A stretch of 22,475 nt of DNA from a virus: positions 1-22,475 of IMG/VR virus record IMGVR_UViG_3300013099_000098. One strand, given 5' to 3'. This document shows positions 12,497-21,500 of this stretch, piece by piece (the first letter of the stretch is position 1; every line of letters starts with the position of its first letter). The translations under genes and the position numbers were made by a program. The notes below the pieces were generated by a model that worked only from the letters and a program-made list of their open reading frames with translations, did not search any database and was not told the DNA's origin.

Positions 12497-12509
12497 TCGG
12501 AGGTTTATA

Positions 12510-13028
12510 ATGCCCTGGTTTAATAATGCAGAAGATGTAGTTATCAGTTTTGCGGACGAAACAGATGTCCAATTAATTGATCAGCGATTATTTGAAGCGA
12601 ACAATGGGCTTACTGACGAGATAGTAACGGACTTTTGTATACGGGAAACAGCCCGTATCTTAACCAAGATAAGCGCGACCGACGAATGGGTTAATTATTA
12701 CCTAAGTCGGTCAAGCGGTACAGCAGCCGTAGACATACCGGATGTGAATCCAAACTTGATTATTTCAAGTACGGATGATTTTACGGACTTATGTGTCTAC
12801 GGTGCCCTGTACGAATATATCTTGCCTAGGACTGCAAACTTTGGACTGGAAGAAGATTCCACCTATGCTAAAATTGATTATTACCATAACAAGTTTAACG
12901 GCTTGTTTGGTGATTTAATTAAGCGATGGGACTGGTACGACTTTGATGGAGACGGCACTGTCGATTCCAATGAGAAGTTCCAAGGAATCGACCTTTACGA
13001 TACGGTGCGCATGGTGAGGATTAGATAA
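12510..13028 (+). CDS. Head-tail connector / adaptor protein
   Basis: A 172-aa acidic protein. CGGAGG (12498-12503) precedes ATG 12510 at the right distance, so the longer open frame to 12387 is not used. The helical part (ETARILTKISATDEWVNYYL; LCVYGALYEYILPRTANFGL) followed by a C-terminal DFDGDGTVDSNEKF resembles connector proteins that bind under the portal. The DFDGDGTVDSNE stretch looks like an EF-hand calcium loop (D-x-D-G-D-G-x-V-D-x-x-E), which is worth noting in a virion protein. It overlaps the tail terminator gene by TAATG. Position after the major capsid protein supports the call. Confidence 0.65.
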   Translation: MPWFNNAEDVVISFADETDVQLIDQRLFEANNGLTDEIVTDFCIRETARILTKISATDEWVNYYLSRSSGTAAVDIPDVNPNLIISSTDDFTDLCVYGALYEYILPRTANFGLEEDSTYAKIDYYHNKFNGLFGDLIKRWDWYDFDGDGTVDSNEKFQGIDLYDTVRMVRIR

Positions 13029-13432
13029 TGAGAGACGACATAATTGCATACTTGGAAGCAAACATTGTGACCGGGTTTACAGTAACAGATGAGTTACCAT
13101 GGACTTCGAGTAATGTTCCATTGTATGTGAAAAATAAAAATGTTGTTTACACTAGTCTCGATCAAGTCGAGCAGGAACCTTTATTGGATACGCTAGATGG
13201 CTTAGGCTTTGCTAACGAAGTTAGCACAGTTGAAGTCTTTGTATCCTCAGACGCGAAAACAATACACACGAATTATGATGCTTTAGTAACAATGATTAAG
13301 GATGTAAACAGTGACGCTGCCTTTGCTGGGCAAACAGCAAGAGTAACGGACATTGTAACAGACTATGTCGAAGATGCTTTAGTATCAACATTCGCTATTA
13401 GCCTAACACAACTAGTTGCCTCGTGCGATTAA
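13028..13432 (+). CDS. Tail terminator / tail completion protein
   Basis: A 134-aa protein: MRDDIIAYLEANIVTGFTVT, then VPLYVKNKNVVYTSLDQVEQ, then STVEVFVSSDAKTIHTNYDA, ending VSTFAISLTQLVASCD. The helix, strands, and long amphipathic helix with a C-terminal strand fit the gpU/gp10-type tail terminator fold. It begins by TAATG overlap with the connector gene and ends just before the major tail protein, the usual place. It would cap the tail tube as a hexamer and join it to the head. Confidence 0.65.
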   Translation: MRDDIIAYLEANIVTGFTVTDELPWTSSNVPLYVKNKNVVYTSLDQVEQEPLLDTLDGLGFANEVSTVEVFVSSDAKTIHTNYDALVTMIKDVNSDAAFAGQTARVTDIVTDYVEDALVSTFAISLTQLVASCD

Positions 13433-13472
13433 CTTTAAGCTAATTATTAATTCATAATAGGAGACTTAAGAA

Positions 13473-13973
13473 ATGAGTTATATTTACCCAGCACCAGGTG
13501 TTACCGGCGTCGAAATGACCCTAACACTTACAGCAGAAGACGGTGGTGACGATTTACTAACCGCTGGATCTGGTGGCGCAAATGATCCGATGGTGGTCCC
13601 AGCAATACAGGACATTTCGATGTCTGCAGCAAATGATGTATTCAGTTGGACACAGCTTGATGAATCTGCAAAGCTTCAGATTGCGACAACAGCAACAAAC
13701 TCACTTAGTGGGAACCTTGTATTAGAAGAAGATTCATTCTTCGGACTAAGCACAGCAGACGGCGTCGAATTCATCGGCATCTTCGGCTTGTCAGATACAA
13801 AGCGACTAACTAGTTTTTCACTCTACTTGGGTGACAACAGTGATGGTACAGTTGGTAAGACAATTACAGGTGATGGATACTTTACTGGTCTTGTACCAGT
13901 AGTATCAGCGGACAGCCCAGTTTGGGTTTCACCGTTTACCTTAACAGTAACAGGAAGCTACACCGTAACATAA
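13473..13973 (+). CDS. Major tail tube protein
   Basis: A 166-aa protein rich in Gly, Thr, Ser, Asp and Val, nearly all beta, with a good AGGAG site nine bases before the ATG. Segments VTGVEMTLTLTAEDGGDDLL, VFSWTQLDESAKLQIATTAT and TVGKTITGDGYFTGLVPVVS look like tube strands. The gene lies between the tail terminator and the tail chaperones, where the tube gene is expected. Strong hairpin and promoter elements directly behind it suggest its level is set apart from the downstream genes. The exact fold family is not recognised. Confidence 0.75.
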   Translation: MSYIYPAPGVTGVEMTLTLTAEDGGDDLLTAGSGGANDPMVVPAIQDISMSAANDVFSWTQLDESAKLQIATTATNSLSGNLVLEEDSFFGLSTADGVEFIGIFGLSDTKRLTSFSLYLGDNSDGTVGKTITGDGYFTGLVPVVSADSPVWVSPFTLTVTGSYTVT

Positions 13974-13982
13974 GATGGTTAA

Positions 13983-14010
13983 TTATGCTGGGCAATTGGG
14001 CCCAGCATAA
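13983..14010 (+). promoter_or_regulatory. Perfect 11-bp hairpin after the tail tube gene
   Basis: TTATGCTGGGC (13983-13993) and GCCCAGCATAA (14000-14010) are exact reverse complements around a six-base loop. There is no T run, so it is more likely a transcript-stabilising or attenuating hairpin than a full terminator. Its 3' arm contains the first part of a CATAAATA promoter core. Confidence 0.7.
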
Positions 14011-14013
14011 ATA
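14006..14013 (+). promoter_or_regulatory. CATAAATA promoter-like core before the tail-chaperone block
   Basis: CCAG then CATAAATA (14006-14013), a looser version of the CGAG-YATAAATA elements at 2987, 3989 and 7214. The predicted start near 14019 lies just before GAGAGGA (14022-14028), the ribosome binding site of the gene at 14037. Confidence 0.45.
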
Positions 14014-14036
14014 CTTGACACAGAGAGGATCCATTA

Positions 14037-14222
14037 ATGGAAGTCCTAAAGAAACTGTCCAATAAAGAATTGTTGGAGAGTATGCGTGCTGAATTACGAA
14101 AGGCACAAAATGAAATATCCTGCGCAAACGGAGATATTAAAAAGGCAAATACGAGGATATCGTTTTGTCATGCAATCATAAAAGAGCTCAGCAATGAGAA
14201 CGGAGATAGACAATGCAATTAG
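14037..14222 (+). CDS. 61-aa coiled-coil protein
   Basis: A short helical protein: MEVLKKLSNKELLESMRAEL, then a second heptad-like helix with three Cys (SCANGD, SFCHAI, RQCN). GAGAGGA precedes ATG 14037. Its last codons (to TAG 14220-14222) overlap the start of the tail chaperone at 14213. No family is recognised. It is the first gene after the internal promoter. The TAG here is a clear stop, because the next gene starts ten bases before its end in another frame. Confidence 0.6.
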   Translation: MEVLKKLSNKELLESMRAELRKAQNEISCANGDIKKANTRISFCHAIIKELSNENGDRQCN

Positions 14223-14518
14223 CAGACCTAGCAGCAACACCACAACTTAAATCCATCATAATTGACGACGAAGAGATCGTTACGAAGTACGGAGAGACAG
14301 TAGAATTCTTTATATACGATAGGATGCCACTCGGCGAATACCTATCAATCATAGCAAACGCAACAGACGAAACTGACCTTAATGGCAGAATCGAATTTGC
14401 GTCAACTTTAATGCTTGACAAAAAGGGCAAGCCAATATTTACAGCAAAGAAACAAGTCCCAGGCGACCTAGCAATGGCAGCCGTTCGCGGAGTTATGGCC
14501 GAATTGGGAAACCTGTAA
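14213..14518 (+). CDS. Tail assembly chaperone (G-type, short form)
   Basis: A 101-aa protein (MQLADLAATPQLKSIIIDDE then VEFFIYDRMPLGEYLSIIAN). Its size and place before the tape measure match the lambda gpG-type chaperone. It ends AVRGVMAELGNL at TAA 14516-14518. A GGGAAAC slip site sits four codons before the stop, in the right phase for -1 frameshifting. Chaperones of this type coat the tape measure during tail assembly and are absent from the virion. GGAG lies eight bases before the ATG. Confidence 0.85.
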   Translation: MQLADLAATPQLKSIIIDDEEIVTKYGETVEFFIYDRMPLGEYLSIIANATDETDLNGRIEFASTLMLDKKGKPIFTAKKQVPGDLAMAAVRGVMAELGNL

Positions 14519-14814
14519 GCGGTTCGCTAAACTTTGACGATCCGCTAACACAAAATTTAATATCGTTGGATTTACTTGCAACGAGGTACGGAGTATTACC
14601 AAGCTTTGCTTTACAGCACGGCAACACATTAGACCTAACTGTCTTACATGTTAGTGCTCAGTACCAAGCGTATGTTAATGAGACCTCGACAACAGAAGGT
14701 AAGATTGCATATAACACTAAGAATCACGGCAAGTCCCAAGCGGAACTGCAGGAGATGTTAAATAAAGCAAAGGAGAAGCAAAAGCGTGCCAATAGTCAAA
14801 AACACAATGGATGA
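14213..14814 (+). CDS. Tail assembly chaperone GT-type fusion via -1 frameshift
   Basis: Slipping back one base at GGGAAAC (14506-14512) joins the 100 residues of the short form to a second 100 residues read in the -1 frame up to TGA 14812-14814, giving about 200 aa. The frame after the slip is open and has no start codon of its own with a ribosome binding site. It encodes LDLLATRYGVLPSFALQHGN, then a charged end, SQAELQEMLNKAKEKQKRAN. In lambda the T part of gpGT links to the tail tube protein. This second part takes that place. Confidence 0.8.
14506..14546 (+). promoter_or_regulatory. -1 ribosomal frameshift signal
   Basis: The heptamer G GGA AAC (14506-14512) has the X XXY YYZ form in the zero frame. 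After five bases, AGCGG (14518-14522) can pair with CCGCT (14542-14546), or AGCG with CGCT (14525-14528), giving a stimulating structure. The zero-frame stop lies within the spacer and stem. Confidence 0.85.
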
Positions 14815-15067
14815 TAGTCTTAAGAGGATTAGCAAAAAACTAAAAACACAGTTAGTTCCAGCGGCCCTTAAAGAATTTAAAAGAGTTACTCCAATTGACA
14901 CAGGCAACGCAAGACGCAGCACAAGGAAGCGCGGCAAAACTATTCATGCTAGATATGATTACGCCAGCTACTTAGATAAGGGCCACAGCAAACAGGCGCC
15001 CAAAGGAATGAGCGAGCCCGTTACCCAGTTTTTGAATAAGCTGGTTAAGAAAATAATGAGGAAGTAA
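14786..15067 (+). CDS. HK97 gp10-like (head-tail/tail completion) protein
   Basis: A 93-aa basic protein with RVTPIDTGNARRSTRKRGKT then YASYLDKGHSKQAPKGMSEP, the signature of HK97-gp10/lambda Z-like proteins (TPxDTG, and YxxYLDxGxxxQAPxGM). GTG 14786 is chosen because AGGAG (14771-14775) lies ten bases upstream; ATG 14807 has none. It overlaps the end of the chaperone fusion by 29 bases. Such genes normally lie before the tail tube gene; here it lies between the chaperones and the tape measure. Confidence 0.75.
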   Translation: MPIVKNTMDDSLKRISKKLKTQLVPAALKEFKRVTPIDTGNARRSTRKRGKTIHARYDYASYLDKGHSKQAPKGMSEPVTQFLNKLVKKIMRK

Positions 15068-15068
15068 G

Positions 15069-17213
15069 ATGGCTGATGTAAAATATACAATTGATGTAAA
15101 CACTACCCAGGCAGTCGCTAGTGTTGACAAACTAAACAAGTCCTTAGATAAAACATCTAAGCAAATGAAGAAGACTGACAACAGTGCCAAAGGAATGGGC
15201 AAAGGACTGACCTTAGCAAAAGCTGGCATTGCGGCCCTTGCTGTAGCCACCACCGCAGCATTAGTAGGAATGATAAAAACAGCAGCCTCCTTCGAAACAA
15301 TGAAGACCACCCTTGTTGCGGTAACAGGCAGCACAAAGGAAGCGGCAATTGCATTTAGATTCATCCAAGATCTTGCAAAACAATTACCCGGCAGTTTAGA
15401 AGAAACAACCCAAGCATACACAAAATTAACAGCATTAGGTATTGCTCCAACAAAGGCAGCAATGATATCCTTCGCGAACACCGCATCAGCAACAGGCAAA
15501 AGTTTAGACCAGTTTGTTGAAGCAGTGGCAGACGCAAATACAGGCGAATTTGAGCGATTGAAAGAGTTCGGTATTAAAGCTAGGAAGGAAGGCGAGAATG
15601 TTGCCTTCACTTTCCAGGGTGCGACCACTACAGTTAAGAATAGTTCCGAAGAAATCCAAGGATTTTTACAAAGTATTGGTGACACTACTTTTGCAGGCGC
15701 TGCAACTAAGCAAATGGACACTTTGTTAGGTCGTTATTCCAACTTCAAAGACACCTTAGCCACAATTAGCGACGACATTGTTAATAACAGTGGATTAATG
15801 GACTTGTTGAAAGATGGATTGTCCGGATTAACCGTTGCTATACAAGCAACCGTTGAAGGAGCCCAAGAATTTATCGCTTTTGTCGGAAAAGAGCTTCCTG
15901 CAGCAATGTCCGTTTGGGCAGATTGGTTAGGAATTACTGAAGCACAGACAAAAGCATTCGCTGACGGCAGTAGTACGGCGCTAGGTGGACTGAAAACCAC
16001 TTTTGCCGTATTGTTTACCGACACACGCCACCTAGGTGTTGCGATGGTTGACGGACTTGTTAAGGGATTCTTAGAATTGCAACATGTCTGGGAACTATTC
16101 ACAGCAACAATGGCATTTGGTTGGACAGAATCCATTAACGAGGTTGAACAAACCTTTGTTGAGATGGTAAACTTCATAATTGAAGGCATGAACAAGCTTG
16201 CCGTCATCCCAGGATTTGGGGATTTCAATATTGAGCTATTAGACATTATTGAAGACACTAAAACCTATAGTGAAGTAATAGCTGATGTTGACGCAGCGGC
16301 AAAAGCTAGATTAAAGACCCATCAGGACACTATTAATTTATGGCACGATGAAATTACAGTTAGCCAAGAAGCTGCAGAAACACTTAAGGAACGAATTAAG
16401 CTAGAACGCGAAGCAGAGTCAACACAACACGATGCAAACCTAAAGCAAAGACAGCAAGAACAAAATGAAGCAGCAGCACTACAAAAGAAAAATGCAGAAG
16501 CAGCAAAAGAGTTAACAGATGCAAACGAAGACCTAGCAAAGCAAGTTAAAAGCCTTGCTGAAGCCAACAAGACCCATCTGCGACGACTTAACGAAACCGA
16601 AAAGGCATTACTCAAGAATAGGGCAGCATTAATGGAGGTCGGCGTAACAGCAGAAGAGTTTGCAGCCGCAATGGCAAACATTAATGAACAGCAATTGCGT
16701 GAAAGCAGAGATTTTGCAGACGGCTGGACAGTAGCAATGGAAGATTATGCTGACGCAGCAACTAATTCTGCACAAATTGCAAAGGATGTCTTTGCAGACA
16801 CAACAGATGCAATGGAAGATTCCATTATGAAATTTGTTAAGACTGGTAAGTTTGGATTTGAAGAACTAAGTCAAGCAATTGTCGACAGTTTGTTAAATGC
16901 GCAGATTGCTAAATTAACATCAAGCATTTTTGGAAGTAATACTGGCAGCGCAGTTGGTAGTTTGTTTGCAGGCTTCTTCGCAGACGGTGGAACAATCCCT
17001 GCAGGTAAGGTTGGTATAGTTGGTGAACGAGGACCAGAGTTGGTAACAGGTCCTGCAAGCGTAACTCCAATTGGTGGACAAATGTCTGGCAACATTACTT
17101 ATAATATTAACGCGGTTGACGCAATTAGCTTCAAGCAATTAGTGGCAAGAGACCCGGCGTATATTTACGCTGTGACAGAACAAGGTAGGAAGACACTTCC
17201 TAGCGGGAGATAA
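15069..17213 (+). CDS. Tape measure protein
   Basis: A 714-aa protein. The N-terminus is coiled coil (VDKLNKSLDKTSKQMKKTDN), followed by a hydrophobic helix (residues about 50-72, GIAALAVATTAALVGMIKTA) and the conserved block AAIAFRFIQDLAKQLPGSLE with TALGIAPTKAAMISFANTAS. A long Ala/Glu/Lys/Gln coiled coil occupies about residues 430-530. The C-terminus holds the lambda-type end FADGGTIPAGKVGIVGERGP then ELVTGP. The length suggests a tail of about 107 nm at 1.5 angstrom per residue. ATG 15069 follows the previous stop by one base, with AGGAAG upstream. No lytic transglycosylase or peptidase motif is visible. Confidence 0.93.
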   Translation: MADVKYTIDVNTTQAVASVDKLNKSLDKTSKQMKKTDNSAKGMGKGLTLAKAGIAALAVATTAALVGMIKTAASFETMKTTLVAVTGSTKEAAIAFRFIQDLAKQLPGSLEETTQAYTKLTALGIAPTKAAMISFANTASATGKSLDQFVEAVADANTGEFERLKEFGIKARKEGENVAFTFQGATTTVKNSSEEIQGFLQSIGDTTFAGAATKQMDTLLGRYSNFKDTLATISDDIVNNSGLMDLLKDGLSGLTVAIQATVEGAQEFIAFVGKELPAAMSVWADWLGITEAQTKAFADGSSTALGGLKTTFAVLFTDTRHLGVAMVDGLVKGFLELQHVWELFTATMAFGWTESINEVEQTFVEMVNFIIEGMNKLAVIPGFGDFNIELLDIIEDTKTYSEVIADVDAAAKARLKTHQDTINLWHDEITVSQEAAETLKERIKLEREAESTQHDANLKQRQQEQNEAAALQKKNAEAAKELTDANEDLAKQVKSLAEANKTHLRRLNETEKALLKNRAALMEVGVTAEEFAAAMANINEQQLRESRDFADGWTVAMEDYADAATNSAQIAKDVFADTTDAMEDSIMKFVKTGKFGFEELSQAIVDSLLNAQIAKLTSSIFGSNTGSAVGSLFAGFFADGGTIPAGKVGIVGERGPELVTGPASVTPIGGQMSGNITYNINAVDAISFKQLVARDPAYIYAVTEQGRKTLPSGR

Positions 17214-17218
17214 CAGAT

Positions 17219-17902
17219 ATGGCATTCCAGTGGGTATTTGACAATGCTGCGACAATAGCAGTTAACAAGAGACAGGTTGTTACACAAACCGAAACACGAA
17301 ATGAAACAGTGCGAGCGGTTAGCCGCGGCACGGCTGTTAAGAAGTTTACAGTTATGATGCCTGTTGGTATGCAATGGTCAGCAAACCAAGCCAGCATTAA
17401 TGCAGTTGATGTGGCAGACAGGTTTACTGTTGAAAACATTATATTTGATTTAACAAATATGGCGTGGATGGAAAGTACAGCAATTGGAGACAACGATACA
17501 TATGATATTATTTGTACTTCCTTGCCGCAATGGACAATTACAGACATTGATGTTGTGCAATGGAGCGGAGCATTCCAATTCCAAGAAGTTCTTAGGATTG
17601 TAATTTTTACGCAACCTGCTAACGATACTTCCTCTAGTGGAGCAGCATCATTTACTCTAACAACCGGTGTAATTGTTCCTGCATCATACCAATGGGAATA
17701 CAGCACAGACGGCGGAACAGTTTGGGCGACAGCAACAGGAACAATTGGCAACATCACATACACAAATGACACAACAGCGACATTAACACTTGCAGGCGTA
17801 ACAGCCGGCGAGGATGCATATCAATATCGTGTTGTAATGACAGACACTAACGGCCCGGATGTAACATCTGACGGCGCTGCAATTTTAACATTCGGATCAT
17901 AA
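17219..17902 (+). CDS. Distal tail protein with C-terminal Ig-like domain
   Basis: A 227-aa protein. Residues 1-138 (VFDNAATIAVNKRQVVTQTE, then GTAVKKFTVMMPVGMQWSAN) are beta-rich and unrecognised. Residues about 140-225 form an Ig-like sandwich: ASYQWEYSTDGGTVWATATG, then TLTLAGVTAGEDAYQYRVVM. This YQW...YRV/Y pattern is common in phage Ig-like domains on tails and capsids. GGGAG precedes the ATG. The place between tape measure and tail tip fits a distal tail or minor tail protein. The Ig-like domain may be exposed on the virion. Confidence 0.65.
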   Translation: MAFQWVFDNAATIAVNKRQVVTQTETRNETVRAVSRGTAVKKFTVMMPVGMQWSANQASINAVDVADRFTVENIIFDLTNMAWMESTAIGDNDTYDIICTSLPQWTITDIDVVQWSGAFQFQEVLRIVIFTQPANDTSSSGAASFTLTTGVIVPASYQWEYSTDGGTVWATATGTIGNITYTNDTTATLTLAGVTAGEDAYQYRVVMTDTNGPDVTSDGAAILTFGS

Positions 17903-17903
17903 T

Positions 17904-18500
17904 ATGGCTTCGTACACAACCACACACGGGATTAAAGATTTAACAGATAGCAGCGGCATTGAGTCGGCTGTATTTGTTAAATGGGTTGTAACTGGCTTAG
18001 GAACCACCTTGCTAAGTGACTATGACCAAAGCACCACAATTGATGGCGATACTTACGAGAGCATTGGAAACTTGTTAAGCGTAACGGCACCTCGATCAGA
18101 ATTAAGAGCATCCCCTGCAGAACTTACAATTACAATTAGTGGAATCCCAACTGACAGTGTTACTGATGTTTTAAACAGCGACATTAAAGGAAGCACAATA
18201 AAAGTGTCTCGCATATATGAAGACCACCAAAGTTCTGCATCCGGCTCATTTGTAATCTTTAATGGCATTGTGACCAATTACAGTATTACAGACAGCGTAG
18301 AGCCCGGCAGCAAAACAGCGGCAACAGTTATTGCGTTGACAGTGAATAACATTGTTGAAATACTTAATCGTAAAACAAACGGCCGCAAGACCCATCCACA
18401 AGACTTTTTAGATCAAACTGGCAGCATTGATAGCGTCATGTTCGATCTAACTGCAATATTAAAAGATAAAGATTTACAAATAGGAGCACCAAACAAATGA
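17904..18500 (+). CDS. Minor tail / baseplate protein
   Basis: A 198-aa beta-rich protein directly upstream of the tail-tip gene: SAVFVKWVVTGLGTTLLSDY, SPAELTITISGIPTDSVTDV, KTAATVIALTVNNIVEILNR, then a helix and a Lys-rich end. The layout resembles hub-associated minor tail proteins of siphoviruses (lambda gpL/DUF2163-like), but I cannot prove the family. ATG 17904 follows the previous stop by one base. Its stop overlaps the tail-tip start as ATGA. Confidence 0.55.
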   Translation: MASYTTTHGIKDLTDSSGIESAVFVKWVVTGLGTTLLSDYDQSTTIDGDTYESIGNLLSVTAPRSELRASPAELTITISGIPTDSVTDVLNSDIKGSTIKVSRIYEDHQSSASGSFVIFNGIVTNYSITDSVEPGSKTAATVIALTVNNIVEILNRKTNGRKTHPQDFLDQTGSIDSVMFDLTAILKDKDLQIGAPNK

Positions 18501-21500
18501 GTTTCTTCGGAGCAGCATTATCCTGGCTTGGCGGCGACAGCACAAGTGCAACCATTACTAAAATTGCACTTATTAATTACACCGCATCATTAATTAATGA
18601 CAACACAAAGTCCGACAGCATCGACGCTGAGGATCCCGGTGTAAGGATTCAACTTGATGCAAGTGTTGACAATACATTCCCAGTTTTATATGGAGATGCA
18701 TATTTCAGTGGAAATTTAGTATGGGCAGAAAGAAGTAATGATCTTAAAACAATGACATATGTTTTAGCCTTAGCTGAGAGCAACGATGATAATTTATTAA
18801 GTACAGGCTCAGCTCACACTTACACTGTCGGCGACATATACATGGACGGCAATAGAATAACATTTGAAGGCGACGGATATACTGTCGCAAAGACTACCGA
18901 CAGCAACGGAAACGATGATGAAAGCATGGCTGGGCTGATTGAGGTTTATGTCTATAAAAATAATTTAGGAATATCAGGTACGGGCGGCTACATATACAAT
19001 ACAGTTGGTCAGGCATCAAACTTTATTGCGGATGATACTTTGCTAGCGGCGGTTGTCGTAACATATAATAGATCAGCCGGAACTGCTGAATTGCCTGTAA
19101 TGACATTTAATATTGACAGTGGGCAAACCTTGCCCGGAGATGTATTATATGATTATATGACAAATACTGTATACGGCGCAGGGATTCCCGCAGCTGAAGT
19201 AGACACAACCTCTTTAGCAGCATTAAACACATACGGATCAACGGGCTTTAGTTACGACGATCTAGTCCCATCTGCGCAAACTGGAATAATAGGAATTAAT
19301 GGATTAGTTGATGTAACCAAACCGGTAATGTCAAATATGGAAGACCTTTGTACTTCTGTAAATGCATGGCTCGTATATGATTCCCATACAGGACTGTGGG
19401 GCGTCAAGATTAATCAAGCAGAGGCGTCATCTGTTTCTTTTACAGATTATAATATCATAGGAGATATTACTGTAACTGGGACAAGCTTAACGCAGATAGA
19501 TAATACAGCCTCAGTAAGATTCCAAAACACAGACATTATTGATAAAACGGATAAGGTTACTATCACAATTGACCCCGGCGACTTGTATGATTATGAACCG
19601 GAATCAACTTCGTTTATTGAACTGCCATATTGTAATAAACAGGTAGTCGCAATAAAAATTGGTCTTGTCGCATTAAAGCAAGCTCGAGTTGATAAAGTTA
19701 TAACATTCAAAACTGATTACAGTTATATGCAGGTTGAGGCTGGGGCAGTTATTGATATAACTTCATCAGTTTTTGGATATACTAATAAACTGTTCCGCGT
19801 AATGAATGTTACCGAAACAGAAAGCCAAGACGGGATAGAAATAGAATTCTCCTGTATTGAATACGATGCCGATGTTTATGCATACGACATTAATGAATAT
19901 GCAATTGTTACAGATGATGGTCTATTAACACCCGGCGCAATCGGAACACCAAATACCCCAACTGTAGATGACTACAGTGAAACCAACCAACCGCATGTAG
20001 ACATTAATGCAGTGGTACCTAGTGGTATTGTTGATAGAATGGAATTTTGGGTAACATACGATACAACGGTTACGCCAGACTCATCTAGAGAATATAGCCT
20101 TGTAGGAAATACGCGGGCAACTAACTCCGCGCTGTACACAGAAAACGACGATGTGGTTTTGTATTTCAATTCCACTAGCACAAGAGATTTTTATGTAAAA
20201 GTTCGCGGCGGCAATGCTGTAACCGTCGGCCCATTTAGTGCGATAAGCGGATTAATTGAATATGTTCCTGTTGTCGCAGCGGACACAGCAGATGCAGGCA
20301 CACCGGGATTCTCTTTGCAGGATCTTGCAACCCAGCTTGCTCTTTCGTATTTGCTTGGGTTACTTGACGACCTTATTGATGGCAGCATTACTGACACTAT
20401 TGGTGACGCTATTGCTGCAAACGATCTAGACGGAATCGCAAGCACCCTGCCAACAGATCCAGATTTTGTACAAGACATGGATGACGCATTAAATGCACTT
20501 GCGCCCCCAACAACCGTTCCAGACGCGCCAACCGGGTGTAGTGGATATCCTACTTCCGACACAGCCATTACAGTTAATTGGACAGATAATGCAACAGACG
20601 AAGATAGCTATGTCCTAGAAAGAAGCTTAGACGGATTGGTTTTTGCCGACTTGGTAACACTCGTAAAGAACACAGTTTCGTACAACGACACATCGGTTGT
20701 AGCTGAGACTAGTTATTGGTATCGTATTAGGGCTGTAAATATAGTTGGAAATTCTAGTCGTTGCACAACGGATGAAATTGAAACTCCTGCCGCAGGAGTT
20801 ATTCCACCTATTCCTAGCGATGACCGCCCGGGAGACGGCAATTATAGCCAACCATTAATATTAGTGGCCCAACAGCCACAAAGCAATGCAAACAATGTAT
20901 CTGAACTTGGATCTGTATATATTCAATACAGATCAAATGTGTATGAACTATTTTCTGCTCTAACAAAAGGCACAACGGAATCAGCAAGAATATATAGTTC
21001 TGACGGCACTCTTATAGAAACAAAGGCAGCATCGACATTTGTAATTGATAACGACTGGGTTGAGATCCCATTTGCTACTAGGGCACTAGGTACTGATTAT
21101 TATATTTTGATGGACGAGGGTTGCATAACATATTGTGACGAATTCTCCCCGGAATTTATAGTGCCGACTGCATGGTACTTCGATACTACAATTACAACTA
21201 AGCCTGCGGAAACTGCACCTGTTGCAGACGCACTACCAACTTACTCAAATACAATCACAGGATACACACCCGCCGGCGTTGATATTTGTCCTGATAAATT
21301 ATACATTAATTTCGAAATAGATTACATCGAAGTCGGATCCACTGCAGGAGTTTCTATATGGGATGATTCCGATGATTCATTAATCCACGCGTTTGATGAG
21401 ACTGACATGGAAATAGCAGGGGGTTGTGGCAACCAATTACAAGTTAACGATGTTGCACAATACCTGACCCCAGGGGTCGACTGTTATGTTACTGTTATTG

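Noticed and set aside
15734-16681. Long minus-strand frames inside the tape measure, capsid and portal genes
   Set aside because: They lie opposite strongly coding, recognised genes and have Ser/Leu-rich shadow composition. No ribosome binding sites or promoters support them.
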